The position numbers and the translations under genes are program-made. Of a DNA stretch of 64,000 nucleotides, positions 26,366 through 39,342 are shown one piece after another. The stretch comes from Chenopodium formosanum (lineage: Eukaryota; Streptophyta; Magnoliopsida; Caryophyllales; Amaranthaceae). The stretch spans positions 8,604,501-8,668,500 of the forward strand of contig CM044860.1 of NCBI GenBank assembly GCA_024500155.1, in the 5' to 3' direction. The notes under the pieces were generated by a model. The model was not told the origin of the DNA. It saw only the letters and a program-made list of their open reading frames with translations, and did no database searches. Within the stretch, counting starts at the first letter, position 1, and every line of letters starts with the position of its first letter.

Positions 26366-26958
26366 ATGTCATTCCAGGCAGTTCAACTTACTGTTCAAGA
26401 TCATTATGTAAGTATGCATTACAAACTATGATCTTATTTAATTTACGCGTATTGAAATTAAAATAAACAATGTCTCAATATGTAATAATAATATCCTACA
26501 TTATGATCTTATGTTGCAGGTTGTTATTGATAATGGAATTCTTGCAATCACGATTTCGAAACCAGATGGAATCATCACCAAGATAAAGTACAATGGTATA
26601 GAGAATTTGCTTGAAGACACAAATGAAGAAGAACATAGAGGGTATGATCTGACAGCAATATATATAGAAATAATATTGTTAACACATGCAATTTTTGTAA
26701 TCTTCTCAAACATAACTTTGATGGTTAAAAACATCACCAAAAGTTAAAGTACTACGTATTAATGATCCCACACGATAATGTTTTTCTTGTACATTAGAAA
26801 TTTTACATGGTAAAACTCGATAAAATTTGTTCTTGAAAAAAAAAAATGTTATTGTGATGCTAAAGATGGTGATATTGTATGCAGGTATTGGGACCTTAAT
26901 TGGAGTGATCCTGGAACTCCAGGCACAACAGGCTACTATGATAGGTATTGTTGTGTTC

Positions 26959-27002
<44 letters not shown>

Positions 27003-30000
27003 TTATCATTCGCCCTCTGTTCTTGAAAGTTCGAGAACTTGACATTTACACGGTCTCCAATATACATATATTTTATCATCAATGATTATTCTAATAAGCA
27101 ATGTCTCAAGGTCTCACCTACTATTTTTTTGTTTCTTTTCTAAAAATCGTGAAATATGTTTAGCCACATGAATAATAATTGAGTCGTACATTTAAAAATT
27201 GAGGTATTTATGTTTTCCCTAGCTAACTTTGTTGGTTACAAGATTTTGTTGGATTAATTATACTCCATTATCACTTTCTCACTATTTTTGTTTAGTTTGT
27301 TTAACTCATGTCTTTAATTCTTGTGCTTTGGTTCTGTTCATGTTAACTGAACCCAAAACATGTTGGGACTAACGCTTTGTTGTTGTAATAATATTGCGCA
27401 GAATCAAAGGAACCGATTTTCAAGTTGTAGTACAGGACGATGAAATGGTGGAAGTGTCTTTTACAAGAACATGGAACCCTTCATCTAAAGGCAAATTTGT
27501 GCCATTGAACATTGATAGAAGGTACAACATACTTCTTCCTCACATATTAGACATGATAATTTAATTCTACTACATTATATTATGGCTAATATTTATATGA
27601 ACTTTTAGGGTCATAATGCTTCAGGGTTCATCAGGGTTCTACTCTTATGGTATTTATGAGAAACTAAAGGAATGGCCTGGATTTAATCTTCCTCAAACAA
27701 GGATTGTTTTCAACCTTAATAAAAAGTGGTAAAAACCTTTTCTTTTTCTACTTTCTTGGCAATGACTTAGCTTACGAAGTGGATGGAAATGAGACAACTA
27801 TTACAAGGCGTAGAAAGTATTTAAGTGAAATTATCGTGAACATTTAGTCATAAACCTTTTAACTTAAGGGTATTATGTACAACGTGACAAATAATTTGGA
27901 TAAGTGTTTGTGCTTTGTAATGGGTATTATACAAGCTGTTTTTGACAATTAAGTTGATAAACAGGTTTCAGTATATGGCAGTAGCTGATAACAGGCAAAG
28001 AAAAATGCCACTTCCAGATGACAGGTTACCAGGAAGGTGCCAAGTCCTTGAACCTCCTGAAGCAGTGCTTCTAACAAATCCTATTGAAGAAGAATTTAAA
28101 GGAGAGGTATATATTGATAATCCAACTCACTATTATACAGATTTACAATACTACCTCCGATTTTTATTAGTTGCAACTTTGGAATATTTTATATTTCACA
28201 AATAATACCCCAAAGTTGCAACTAAAAAAATCGGAGGTAGTATATTTTTTTGTATGATAAAATGCTTACCTATATATATATATGTTGGACTAGGTGGATG
28301 ACAAATACCAGTATTCGTGTGAGGACAGAGATCTCCAAGTCCATGGATGGATATGCACCAATCCCCCTACTGGAGTGTGGCAAATAACACCTAGTGATGA
28401 GTTCAGAACCGGTGGACCATTTAAGCAAAACCTTACCTCTCATGTTGGCCCTTACAACCTTGCTGTAAGTAAATTACGGATCAAGAAATTATTAGGTGCA
28501 CGTGAAAGTATTTACTCTCTGTACAAGTGATATAACCTCATCTCAGAGCTAGGCCTTTAATTTGAAATTTTAAATACAGATGTTCATAAGTGCACATTAT
28601 GCTGGGGAGGACATGGTAGCAAAATTTGCACAAGGTGAGGCATGGAAAAGGGTGTTTGGTCCGGTTTTTACGTATGTTAACTGTGTGCCTAAAGAAGATG
28701 ACTGGCATTGGTTGTGGGATGACGCTAAGGAACAGGTTAATAACTACCATGTTACCTATAAAATCATGTCATAAATATTTTCCAAATTAGATTTATCTCA
28801 AGCATATAGTACTGCTACATGAATATATGCAGGCCGTGATCGAAACAGATAGTTGGCCGTACACATTTCCGGGTTCAGAAGACTATCCAACATCTGACCA
28901 AAGGAGTAACCTCTCTGGTAGATTATTAGTCCATGACAGGTCAGTTATTTGGCGCCACATAATATATGTACATGACTTTGTGTCGTGTCATATTTTTTTA
29001 TGATACCTCGTCTTTGAGCATGTTAAGATTTCAACTCGTAACCTCTGTCCTCTAGGATATAGAATGTTGTTATCTATACCAGCAATCCAATGATGATGAA
29101 TTAATATAAATATATAATATCTCTTTAACTAACCAAAATTTTCATGATTTGTCAGGTATTTTGATGATGATTATATCCCAGCCAATGGAGCATATATAGG
29201 TTTAGCATCTCCTAATGAATCAAAATCTTGGCAGCTGGAAGGCAAGGTGATTGATTTACGACTACTTTAAACTTAGCGAAAATTAGCTTAGCATATTTGA
29301 GTATCCTTTGTAAAAACTTCTAATTTAGTCTTAACCATGAACTAATGTCAGTATAATTTGCTTAATGTTTTAATGAAGTAAATTTCATATTAACAGGGTT
29401 ACCAGTTTTGGACAACAACAGATGAAGATGGTTATTTTTTCATAGATGATATAAGGGCTGGTGACTATAATCTATATGCTTCGGTCCCTGGCTTCATAGG
29501 AGACTATGTATGCGACAACAATGTTTCCGTAACTCCAGGTCTTCAAACTTACTCCGGTTTACACGAAATAGTACAAAAGTTGCTTAAGCATCTTACATTA
29601 GTACATAAAACTTGAAAAGATAATTTACTGAAAGAAAAAATGTACAGGTTGTGATATTGATATGGGGGAGCTTGTGTATGAACCTCCAAGTGATGGACCT
29701 ACATTGTGGGAAATTGGTGTTCCTGATCGAACAGCTAGGGAGTTTTACATACCTGATCCGAACCCTAAGTATGTCAACAAACTCTTTATCAATCACCCTG
29801 ACAGGTTAGCTCTCATTATCAGAATTTCTGAACTGACAAGTTTCAGCATAATGTATAGCATAGAAGTAATGTTTTTTTAATTTGTTCGTGTCACTTTCTG
29901 AAACAGATTTAGGCAGTATGGTTTATGGGAAAGATATGCTGAATTATATCCTAACGAAGAACTGGTCTACACAATTGGTGAAAGTGATTATGAAAAGGAT

Positions 30001-31009
30001 TGGTTCTTTGCTCAAGTTACCAGGTAAAGTAACTAACGCATCAGACTTTGGTTAAAAGTCATTCCTTAAATATTGATCAAAGTGTTGATTGTTTATATCT
30101 TCCTTAAGTAATGTCTTTTGTCAGTGGTCATTTTTGACAATGGCTGAAAGCGATACAAGTCAAATAAATAATTAAGCTTTGATTAATAGAAATTAGTTTC
30201 TATCAGTAACAATCAACTTAAGCAGTTTCTATCAGTAGACACTTTTGATATGATCAGTCGCGATCTGTTCTTAATTACTCTGTAGTAGATACCATTCAAA
30301 TAAGCACTAGATAGTTAGCAAAAAATCAGTTTGATTAATAAAAATACTACTAAAAATTACTTTACTGTCAGCAAAAAATCAGTTTAAATCAATAATAATC
30401 AGTTCGGTTTAGTGAAAATCAGCTGAACAGAACATGTAAGCTAAGTTTTCATAATTCAAGCCAAATGATAAGATCAACATGTATGTACTCGTGTAAAGCA
30501 GTAATGAAGTACAATAAATGAATAACTGTTAAACATAATCTTGCAGGAGGAAAGGGAATACATACCAAGGAACAACATGGAAAATCAAGTTCAACCTTGA
30601 AGAAGTTGATCAACATGGAGTCTATAAACTAAGACTGGCACTTGCTACTGCGAACATGGCAGAATTACAGGTAATTTTAGTCACAGAAATCGATACAATT
30701 TTGTTGTTCTATCTACCACATACAACAATTCTCAACATGTATTTGGAAAACAATGTTTAGGTTCGAGTAAATGATCCAAAAGCAGATCCTCCGATATTTA
30801 CAACAGGACTAATAGGGAAAGATAACGCGATTGCAAGACATGGGATTCATGGGCTCTATAGGCTTTATACTGCAGATATACAAGGAAATAAGCTTGTACA
30901 AGGTGATAATACAATCTATTTGACTCAGGCAAAGGGTGGCAGCCCTTTTGTAGGAATCATGTATGACTATATTCGCCTCGAAGGACCTCCAGATTCTGAT
31001 CAAAGTTAA
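26366..31009 (+). CDS. Rhamnogalacturonate lyase (PL4), copy A
   Basis: Eliminative lyase of the rhamnogalacturonan I backbone of pectin. Fifteen exons: 26366-26407, 26520-26641, 26885-26944, 27402-27521, 27609-27728, 27965-28106, 28294-28464, 28580-28735, 28833-28939, 29156-29246, 29397-29538, 29648-29804, 29907-30023, 30547-30670, 30761-31009. They total 1,920 nt and encode 639 residues without stop or frameshift; all introns are GT-AG. The N-terminal catalytic domain is about residues 1-340, with VHGW (His219) in exon 7 as a likely active-site His. A fibronectin-III-like domain is near 345-425 (FWTTTDEDGYF, GDYNLYASVPG). A carbohydrate-binding-like C-terminal domain covers about 430-639 (PTLWEIGVPDRTA, FTTGLIG, DYIRLEGPP). 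The ATG is supported by matching copies B and C, but MSFQAVQLTVQDHY is not a signal peptide, which is odd for a wall enzyme. A hairpin MITE sits in intron 6. Confidence 0.93.
26967..26999. repeat. Poly(T) tract in RGL-A intron 3
   Basis: About 33 consecutive T right after the exon 3 donor region. Length polymorphism is likely. Copy B intron 2 has a shorter T tract at about 34207-34229. Confidence 0.85.
28149..28242. mobile_element. Short hairpin MITE, copy 1 (RGL-A intron 6)
   Basis: About 94 bp, TA-flanked. Arms start TACTACCTCCGATTTTTATT and pair almost perfectly across the element. The central loop, read on the minus strand, is GGGGTATTATTTGTGAAATA and is shared with the elements at 43824 and 50872. 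Stowaway-type termini. Confidence 0.75.
30024..30546. repeat. CAGT-rich segment in RGL-A intron 13
   Basis: The intron carries many ATCAGTTT and TATCAGTA units and ends near CAGCTGAACAGAACATG, resembling the subterminal repeats of Tourist-like MITEs. Copy B intron 13 (43156-43677) has the same layout, so it predates the tandem duplication. No clear ends or target duplication. Confidence 0.4.
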
Positions 31010-31284
31010 AGCTCGTCCAAGGGTTACTTTCTTTGATGTACATAGACAAGATGAATATGTATATTTTGTTTATACCACATGACGATCTTCAATTATGAAA
31101 TACTACGGTGTTATGTATGTTAGTCATGTCATGTTAGATAGAAAGCAAATTCTTGGTTATGTACTAATATGAATTTTTCCGAAGTGTAAAACAATTTCAA
31201 ACAATAATACAAGGAAAATCATTTGTAACAAACACTTTTCTAAAAGAGGATTAGGGTCTATTTTTATGCACTTCATTTAACTAA

Positions 31285-31550
31285 TATTCCCTCTGTCCCA
31301 TAACACATGACACGGTCAAATATTGCACACATGTCAATGCACTAGTTTGACTTTATTTTTATATAATTAAATATTAATGAATTTTTTTTAAAAAAACTAT
31401 ATTATGAAACTTTATATTAAAAATTATCTAACAACATATTTTATGATAAAATATATTTTAATTATGTTAGTAAAAAATTATGGTCAAACCTAATGCATGA
31501 ATAGTGAAAAAAGTCCAACGTCTCATATATTATGAGATAGAGAGAGTATA
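31285..31550. mobile_element. Stowaway-like MITE downstream of RGL-A
   Basis: Starts TATTCCCTCTGTCCCATAAC and ends TTATGAGATAGAGAGAGTATA, imperfect inverted ends of the CTCCCTCYGT type flanked by TA. The AT-rich interior is partly palindromic (GGTCAAA near the left, AAGTCCAACG near the right). About 266 bp. Confidence 0.6.
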
Positions 31551-31930
31551 ACTCAGTTTTGATAAAGTTCAAAAAAAAAAAAAAAAACAAACCGGTGTGC
31601 TAATAAAAAAGCCAACATTTTTGTATAAATCATATTTGATCATTAAAAACAATCAGTTTGGATCAGTAATTGCTCCTGACAAACTACTGCAGAGCAGTAA
31701 ATAACGGATTTTTCATCACTAGGTACCCCCTAATATTTTATGATCAGTATCCCTAATGGCCTAATGTTTTATGATCAGTATTCTTATATTTTAGGAATAC
31801 TCTTGATTAAATGTTACTTTTACAAATTTGGACGAAAAAGAATTAGTCACACATTCACTCCCTAACTAATCTCCCCTACTATATTTCTGTAAACAAACCC
31901 AACAAATTTGGGTAACGACTTTGATTAGAA

Positions 31931-32212
31931 CAAAGGTGACTTGTGATTATTGGTAGTATGACTTATTAGAACAAATGACCATTAGGTTAGGTCATAGAAT
32001 AGGTACTATGAAAATCTTACGTTGAAGTATCTTCATGAATCATGACATAGGGACTACAAGAAATTAAGATACCACTTATTTGTTGTATTCATTATATCAT
32101 TTAGGACCAATAAAAGATACCTTGCTGAATTTTTTGATAAAGCTATTCAAACAAATTATGTGATTTATAAGGGTCACATTATGGAAAATTGCATGTTTTT
32201 TCATGTTTGGAG
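31931..32212 (+). repeat. Upstream segment of the RGL tandem duplication, copy B side
   Basis: Counterpart of 24706-25062 with the same block order and about 7.2 kb offset, matching the roughly 7.3 kb offset between the start codons at 26366 and 33664. Confidence 0.8.
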
Positions 32213-33294
32213 AAAATTAATTTGTATTACACACCTATTTATATTTGAGATTTACTACGATTTAAAGCTTTTAATAAACATGAAAGTAATGAAAGCTAGG
32301 ATAAATTAAATTAAATAGTTCTTTCTTCAAAAAAAAAAAAAAAAAAAAAAAAAAATAAATAAATATAAAATTAAATTAAATATTTGGAAATTTGATTACT
32401 GATGAAAATGTAGAGAAGCTAGGATATGTTGACTTGTTGAGTGATAATTCGTCTCCTCTTTTGCCAACAATTAGTTGATGTTGGTTATGAGCATGTTTAA
32501 ATAAGTTACTTGTACAAGCTAAGTGATCAAGGATTGGAAATAAACTTAAGATCAAGGTCGAGCTTGTTAAGATCCTATTATAAGCATAATTGAATAGAAT
32601 ACTATTGTTTCCATTTGCTTTTAAAGTTAAAATACTTATAAACTTGTAAGTGGTCTAAACTCTCTTATTCATTTTTAAGGTATCGTCACATATTCTGTAA
32701 AATTAAAAGTTTGGTCTAATGCAAGAGAGTTATGTAAAGTGGCCCATCTAAGTTGAGGGATTATTGGTTATAGATGGATAATAAGGATTACAATAATTAC
32801 TTGTGACTATCTTGCACTAATATTTAGTCATTATTTTAGGAAATTTGTGAAGAACCGTCAATAATTTTTGAAATAATAATGATTCAATTGAATTTTTCAA
32901 CATGTTACTAAGATTAAGTGATGAGAAGAAATTAAAGATGGCCTAGACACATTTACACATTACATTATAAGGAATTATACTCTTAACTATGAGAAAACGA
33001 GACATTATGAGAAATGAGACAGTGTGATAATAGACCGCCATTTATAGACAGACGAAACGTGTATACATGAGGTGCTGGCCAGGTTAGTCAACACAGTGAG
33101 TACGTGCACGATTTTGGTTATTTCTTATGTGAAACACACACAATCACCTAAAATTTTTGTGTAGATGATCTTAAATTACTCAAATTTCTCATACCTTAAT
33201 TCATATACTTATTAGCATTATAAACTTTCATTATGTACATTACTATCATACAAGTAGTAACTAAAGTGGTCACACAAATTATATGTGAATAATT
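32213..33294. other. Intergenic sequence upstream of RGL-B
   Basis: A run of about 25 A lies near 32331-32355. Parts around 32393-32650 match 25415-25720 upstream of copy A (TTTTGCCAACAATT, GAGCATGTTTAAATAAG). No gene seen. Confidence 0.6.
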
Positions 33295-33563
33295 CACTAA
33301 CTACTGTTGCTCTACCTTCAAAACATGGCAATCTTCTCTCCCTTCAATTTTATTCATTATGACCAAAAATGGTTGCGCCTAAGTAAAGAGATAAACCAAA
33401 AAAAGGTTAAAATTCCAAACCCTTTTGCTTTAATTTGATTCCAAGATATATATATATATATATATATTGAGACAATATTTGCTCCTTTTTTTAATTAGGT
33501 TATGCTAACTAATTTAAAGTAAGGTAAACAGTAAACAAAAGAGCTTCATTATTCTATATATAT
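33295..33563 (+). promoter_or_regulatory. Putative promoter of RGL pseudogene copy B
   Basis: Matches the copy A promoter block (TTGCGCCTAAGTAAAGAGATAA; CAAACCCTTTTGCTTTAATT). A TATA-like CTATATATAT lies at 33554-33563, about 105 bp before the ATG. A (TA)n microsatellite is inserted near 33447-33467. The pseudogene may still be transcribed. Confidence 0.5.
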
Positions 33564-34984
33564 TTAACAATCAATATGATCGATTATTAAAATTAAATAT
33601 TGTATTTAATTTTCTTTTTCTATCTTTTGTGCTTTATTTTAAGGTACAAAATTTATTTCAGCTATGTCATTCAAGGCAGTCCAACTTACTGTCCAAGATC
33701 ATTATGTAAGTATGCAATACAAACAATAATAAACATATATATTTATTTTATTAACCATGAAGTATTTATTTTACACGCATTGAATTTATATATGATGGAA
33801 TAAATTTAAGAAAATAGTCTCAATATGTAACATTTTTGTATTTAATTTCTATATGATAATGAACTATTATTATCCTACACTATATTACGTGATCTTAACT
33901 TTCAGGTTGTTATCGATAATGGGATACTCGAAATCACAATATCGAAACCAGATGGGATCATCACGAAGATAAAGTACAATGGTATAGAGAATTTGCTTGA
34001 AGACACAGTTGTAGAAGAACATAGAGGGTATGCTAGCTATGTAGAAATAATATTGATAGAGCAAGATTAGCTTAGTCTTGTCTTATTTTTAAGACTTTTC
34101 TTAACTATTAACTCTTTTTTTTAGCCATCACCAAACATAACTTTGACGATTAAATTAAAAATATTATCAAAACATAATTTACTTCGTATTAACGATCTAA
34201 CACATATTTTTTTTTTTTTTTTTTTTTTTATATTCTGTACAATAGATTTTCTTTATAAAAATAAAATAAAATAAAATAAAAAATACACACGTGTTCACTT
34301 AAACAAAGCCCTATTTGCAAACTCCAAATTAGCACTCCCAATTCTTACATAAGAGTTAGTTCTTAAAATCTCTCCTTAAGAACGGTTTAAATTTTTTGAT
34401 GAGATGTTTTTTAGTAAAGGCCGAGTTGAATCGGTTGATTAAAAAATTATCATATAAAAGTTATTTTTCGTATATATTTAAAAAAAAAAAAAACTAATTG
34501 TTTGGGAAGGAATTTAAGATGAATGAAGTGTCATTTGGGAATTGAAAATAAACTGAACATTAGGTTGAAAAAGCATATATTAAGAAAAAATAAAATAAAT
34601 AAAAATGAAAACAAAAAATGACACGTACTCTAAATTTCCTTTAAGTTTCGCTATTATTAAATATTAGTATAGATGTATTCATGATTCGTGATATAATGGA
34701 AATACTGTATTAGGTATTGGGACCTTAATTGGAGTGATCCTGGAACTTCAGGCACGAGAGGCTACGGTGAAAGGTATAATATTGTGCGCTTTCTTTTTTC
34801 TTGTGATTTTTCCTCCGTACTTGAAAATATTCATTTATTAGATGAACCTGACAAGATTCATTCCCTTGCCCGTTCAAAAAAAAAAAAAAAAAAAAAACAA
34901 GATTCCCTTGTTCTTTTTTTATTTTCCACTTCCAATTTGTTGATTACGGAGTACAAGAATAATTACGTTGGGTTAATAATATTA

Positions 34985-36034
34985 GGAAAATTTCACATTT
35001 GCTACCAGGGAAAGCACCCTATTTCACATTTGCTACCCCTTTAATTTTTTATTTTATACTACTACCACACAAACACACTAACTGTTACAATCACTACCAC
35101 TTAACGGAATCCGTTAGGATTTCCGTTAAGTTTATTAAAAAAAATAAAAATTAAATAAAAAAAATAAATTAAAAAATTAAAAAAAAATAAAAAAAACAAA
35201 AAATAAAAACCAGCCACCCAAAAACCCTTGCCCTCCCCGTCAGCCACCCTCCCCCCTCCCCCTGCCGGCGGTTAGCGCCCAAAGAGGCGGCGGCCGGCAT
35301 CGGAATCAAACCCCTCCCCTTCCCCACCCAAAACCGACAACCCTAAACCCTATTTCCCTGCCCGAAACCACCCTAGACGTTTTTTAGGGTTTCGCTTAGG
35401 GTGGTTTTGGGTGGCAGGGAATTGCGATTTGTGGCTGATAAAGCACGCCGACGCGGCCGGAAAAGGGGACGGGGGACGAGGCCGTGGCTGGGATCGGGTT
35501 TTCGAGGGGAGGGGAGAGGGGCTGGGATCGAGGGGGTTTTCGAGGGGAGAGGGGCTGGGATCGAGGGGGTTTTCGAGGGGAGAGAGGGGGCTGAGATGGG
35601 GTTTTCGAGGGGGCTGGGAACGCGAAGCCGGCGCCGACAGGGTGGGTGGTTGGAGTCGCGGGGTCGGGGCTGCTGCGAGAACGGGGAAAGGGAAGGGGGG
35701 TTCGTTGTGGTGGCTGGTCGGCAGCAAGAAAGGGGCTCGCTGGTGGCTAGTTTGGTCGGAGTCACGGGAAGGGAGTCACGGATGGTTGGCTGGACGGTGA
35801 GTGGTGGTTGCGGTGACAGCTGGTGGAGTGGTGGGTGAGAAGAAGTGGTGGGTGGGAAGGAGTGGTGGCTGGACGGTGGTTGGGTGGTGGCAACGGAAAT
35901 AGTAACGGTATCTGTCAAGTGGTAGTGATTTTTAAAAAACTCTGATTTAGGTGGTAGTAGTATAAAATAAAAAATTAAAGGGGTAGCAAATGTGAAATAG
36001 GGTGCTTTCCCTGGTAGCAAATGTGAAATTTTCC
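34985..36034. mobile_element. Non-autonomous Mutator-like element (MULE), 1,050 bp
   Basis: Perfect 84-bp terminal inverted repeats (34985-35068 and 35951-36034) beginning GGAAAATTTCACATTTGCTA, flanked by a perfect 9-bp duplication ATAATATTA (34976-34984 and 36035-36043). Long inverted repeats with a 9-bp duplication are diagnostic of Mutator-like elements. No transposase. The interior is strikingly GC-rich and could be captured sequence (Pack-MULE style). It lies in intron 3 of RGL copy B. Confidence 0.9.
35215..35930. repeat. GC-rich, tandemly repetitive interior of the MULE
   Basis: G-rich on the plus strand, with about three tandem units of roughly 35 bp built on GGGATCGAGGGGGTTTTCGA (about 35498-35610). 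An inverted repeat around 35340-35420 pairs AAACCACCCTA with TAGGGTGGTTT. Long open frames on both strands are rich in Gly/Arg or Pro/Ser and reflect base composition. I do not call a gene. Confidence 0.7.
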
Positions 36035-37882
36035 ATAATATTACTCTACTTTCACTCTCACTATTTTTGTATAATTTCTTTAATTTATTCGTGAAATACT
36101 TTTTTTTGTAGACGATTGCATTCATGTTAGATGGCCCCAAATTATTTTGAGACTAATGTTGTTGTAAAATTGTGCAGAATCAAAGGAACCGAATTTCATG
36201 TTGTTGTAGAGAACGATGAAATGGTGGAAGTGTCTTTCACTAGAACATGGAACCCTTTATCTAAAGGCAAATTTGTGCCATTGAACATTGATAGAAGGTA
36301 CATACTCCTTCCTCCTCATAATATAAGACAAGATTTTTTTTTACTTATACTTAATTACTATTTTATGGCTAATATTTTAATGAACTTTTATTAGGGTCAT
36401 AATGCTTCAGGGTTCATCAGGCTTCTACTGTTATGGCATTTATGAGAAATTAAAGGAATGGCCTGGATTCAATCTTCCTCAAACAAGGATTGTTTTCAAG
36501 CTTAATAAAAAGTGGTAAAAACCTGACTTCTACTTCTACTTTCTTATTGGCAATGACTTAGCATGTACTCTTTCCCTTTAAAAATAATAGTCACATATAG
36601 CCGGTATAAAGTTTTAATTTCAAACTTTTATAATTACTCAACCCTAAGGGCCCGCCTGGATTGAGGGTAAAAGCCCGTAAAATGTTATGGGTTAATTATT
36701 ATGGGCCTTTTGGCATACCTGGATTGAGGGTAGTAATGTTGGCCCGTAATTCATTCCTCCCAAAACAGGGGTAAAGGATTACTCTCCCCCCCCCCCCCAG
36801 CTTAACTTTTTACGGGTGAAAAAAAAGACCAGAAATTTTCATTTCTCTTTCACCTCTCAACCTTCAAGCACGAAGTAACCCTAGCTATGGCGGCCGACTG
36901 AAGCTTTCTCTCTCCTCCTCTCCTCCTTTCCTTCGAACACTTTCCTTGAAGAATTGGATTTGAAGTTGCTTCCTTCTTTGTAAATTGCCCCAAATCGAAG
37001 TTGAATCTGAAGGTTAGCCGTTCTATATTGGTTATTTGATCTGTGGTTTTCTTAGATTATGAATCCTTTTGATGTTTAATTTGTGATTAAATCTATGATT
37101 TGTTATTTGATTTTTACGATAATCTTCGTTTTTATTTTTCTGAATTTAATCTAGGGTTCTTAGTAGGCGTAATTTATGAAATTTATCGAAAATTAGTTCA
37201 ATTTGTGCGGTTTTATGAAATTGAACGAATATTAGTTCCATTAATTGATGTTTGTGATTAGATCTATGATTGGTATTGTATATTATGCATTCAAATTTTC
37301 TGATGAATTAATATTATGCATTCATTCAAATTGAAATTTAAATTTATGCATTCAAATTTATTATGTACTGCACATTTTAATTCACGACAATTAATATTAT
37401 GTACTGCACATTTTAAGGATGGTTCTGTGATTGATTTGTATAGGATTATTATTTTGGGTATTAAACATTGTAGTATGATAATAACTAAAAATGTAGTAGA
37501 ATTTTCTAATGTTTCTAGCTACCCGACTGATGTTGACTGATGTTCACTTGGTGGGTAATCTCCAATTTTTTTTATTATACTAGTTGAAACACATTGATAT
37601 ATGTTTTAATCAAGGATGAAACACTCATATAATTAGCCATCTTGAAGTTTATGATGAATCTTGCCAATATTTGATATAAGAAATTCTAAAGTCAAAGTTG
37701 TTATCCCATATAAGACTTTCTGTGAGTACTAAGATAAAAGTCCTACATGTTATTGATTGTATGTTATTCTTCTATGCAGCCATGGCTCGTATGCCACCAT
37801 CAAAACGCCGAAATGCTATTATTTTACTTATTTACTTTATTAGATTGAGGGATATGATGATGATGATTTTTTTTTACACATT

Positions 37883-39155
37883 ATGTCTATACTTGATTCA
37901 TTAAAAATACCACGCAAAAAAAATGTTCATTCTTCCAAACGAACCCTCATTCGAGGTATGAAGAATATAAAAGAGTTTCTTCGTGATGAAATTAGTTGTA
38001 TTGACCAACTAAGAATGAATAGAAATACATTTTATACATTATGTGATTTGCTTCGTAATTATGGGGGCTTAAAAGAATCAAGAAACATGTTTGTTGAGGA
38101 GAGAGTTGCTATATTTTTAAATATACTAGGTCATGACTTAAAACAAAGGTTGATAGTGAGACGTCTAAGAAGATCTAAAGAGACCATCACTAGAAACTTT
38201 CGTGAAGTATTGAGATGTGTTTTGCGATTGCACAAAAACTTGTTAAAGACTCCGGAGCCTATTGAAGAGGATTGCAAGGATGAAAGGTGGAAGTGGTTTA
38301 AGGTATATATTATAGCTAATTAGTTTTGTCAGATTTTGGTTTAGGCATATTTTCATACATTGGTAGCTAAATTTATTTTTATTGTATGTAGAATTGCATA
38401 GGGGCTTTAGATGGAACATACATCAAATTAAGGGTCTCTGACATTGACAAGCCTAGATATCGGACAAGGAAAGGGGACATAGCAACAAATGTTTTAGCTG
38501 CTTGTTCTATGGATATGCAATTTATATACTTTTTGCCTGGGTGGGAAGGCTCTGCTGCCGATTGTAGGGTTCTCAAAGATGCACTTAATAGAAGACATCC
38601 TATTCAAGTCCCTCGTGGTGAGGATAATACTTTTTGAGTTTAACTTAAGTTTGATTTAATATAATTGATTTATGATAAACTTTTGACAATATTTTAGGAA
38701 ATTATTATTTGGTTAATGCCGGTTACACAAATGGAGAAGGTTTTCTTGCCCCATATAGAGGTCAAAGGTATCATCTTAAAGAGTGGAAGGAGGGTTATCA
38801 ACCTACTACTCCGGAGGAGTACTTCAACATGAAACACTCTTGTGCTAGGAACGTAATTGAGAGATGTTTTGGATTACTCAAGATGCGTTGGGCAATACTT
38901 AGAAATTGTAATTTTTATGGTATTGAAACACATGTTGATATTATAAGCGCTTGTTGTCTTCTCCATAACCTCATTCGTAGAGAAATGCGCTTTGATCCAC
39001 TTGAACCGTTATTAGATACCGAATTCGGAAGACAATTCATGGATGATGATGATGAAGACTATATCAATGTCCTTGAAACTTCTAATGCGTGGACTATTTG
39101 GAGAGATAACCTTGCTCGTCAAATGTTTGATAATTGGCAACTTCATAGAGGATAG
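37883..39155 (+). CDS. PIF/Harbinger (HARBI1-like) transposase, likely inactive
   Basis: DDE-fold nuclease that would cut and paste the surrounding element. Exons 37883-38302, 38392-38617, 38698-39155 join in phase to 367 codons. The N-terminal region has the helix-rich pattern MNRNTFYTLCDLLR...GGLKESR. The first catalytic Asp is in GALDGTYIK (exon 2), followed by PRYRTRKGDIATNVLAAC and GWEGSAADCRVL. Exon 3 has LVNAGYTN where family members have LVDAGYPN-like sequence, so the second catalytic Asp is Asn (AAT, 38715-38717). The Glu is in NVIERCFGLLKMRW. The reading frame is otherwise open, but loss of the second metal-binding Asp should abolish catalysis. The start at 37883 is uncertain: an upstream ATG at 37783 in another frame precedes a T-run and might mark the original start. 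Confidence 0.85.
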
Positions 39156-39342
39156 ATTAAATGGTTTTTGTGACAAATTTATGTTGTTTTGTTTTTTGTA
39201 TTTATTTTTAATATTTGACTATAGCTTGTACTATTAATTAAATGCATCCAATTTATGAACCTCTAATGCTTGTTCTATTGACTATATATATTGCCTACTT
39301 GCTTAAGTATTTTATTTTTTTTGCATTTTTAGTTTTATAAAA

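Noticed and set aside
35373..36140. Long Pro/Ser-rich or Gly/Arg-rich open frames on both strands (up to 255 codons)
   Set aside because: They overlap on opposite strands within the GC-rich, tandemly repeated interior of a MULE and cross its inverted repeat. There is no domain and no splice structure.
37698..37904. 68-codon frame beginning MLSHIRLS upstream of the transposase, containing MARMPPSKRR
   Set aside because: It may hold the original N-terminus of the transposase separated by a T-run shift, but there is no evidence strong enough to merge it.
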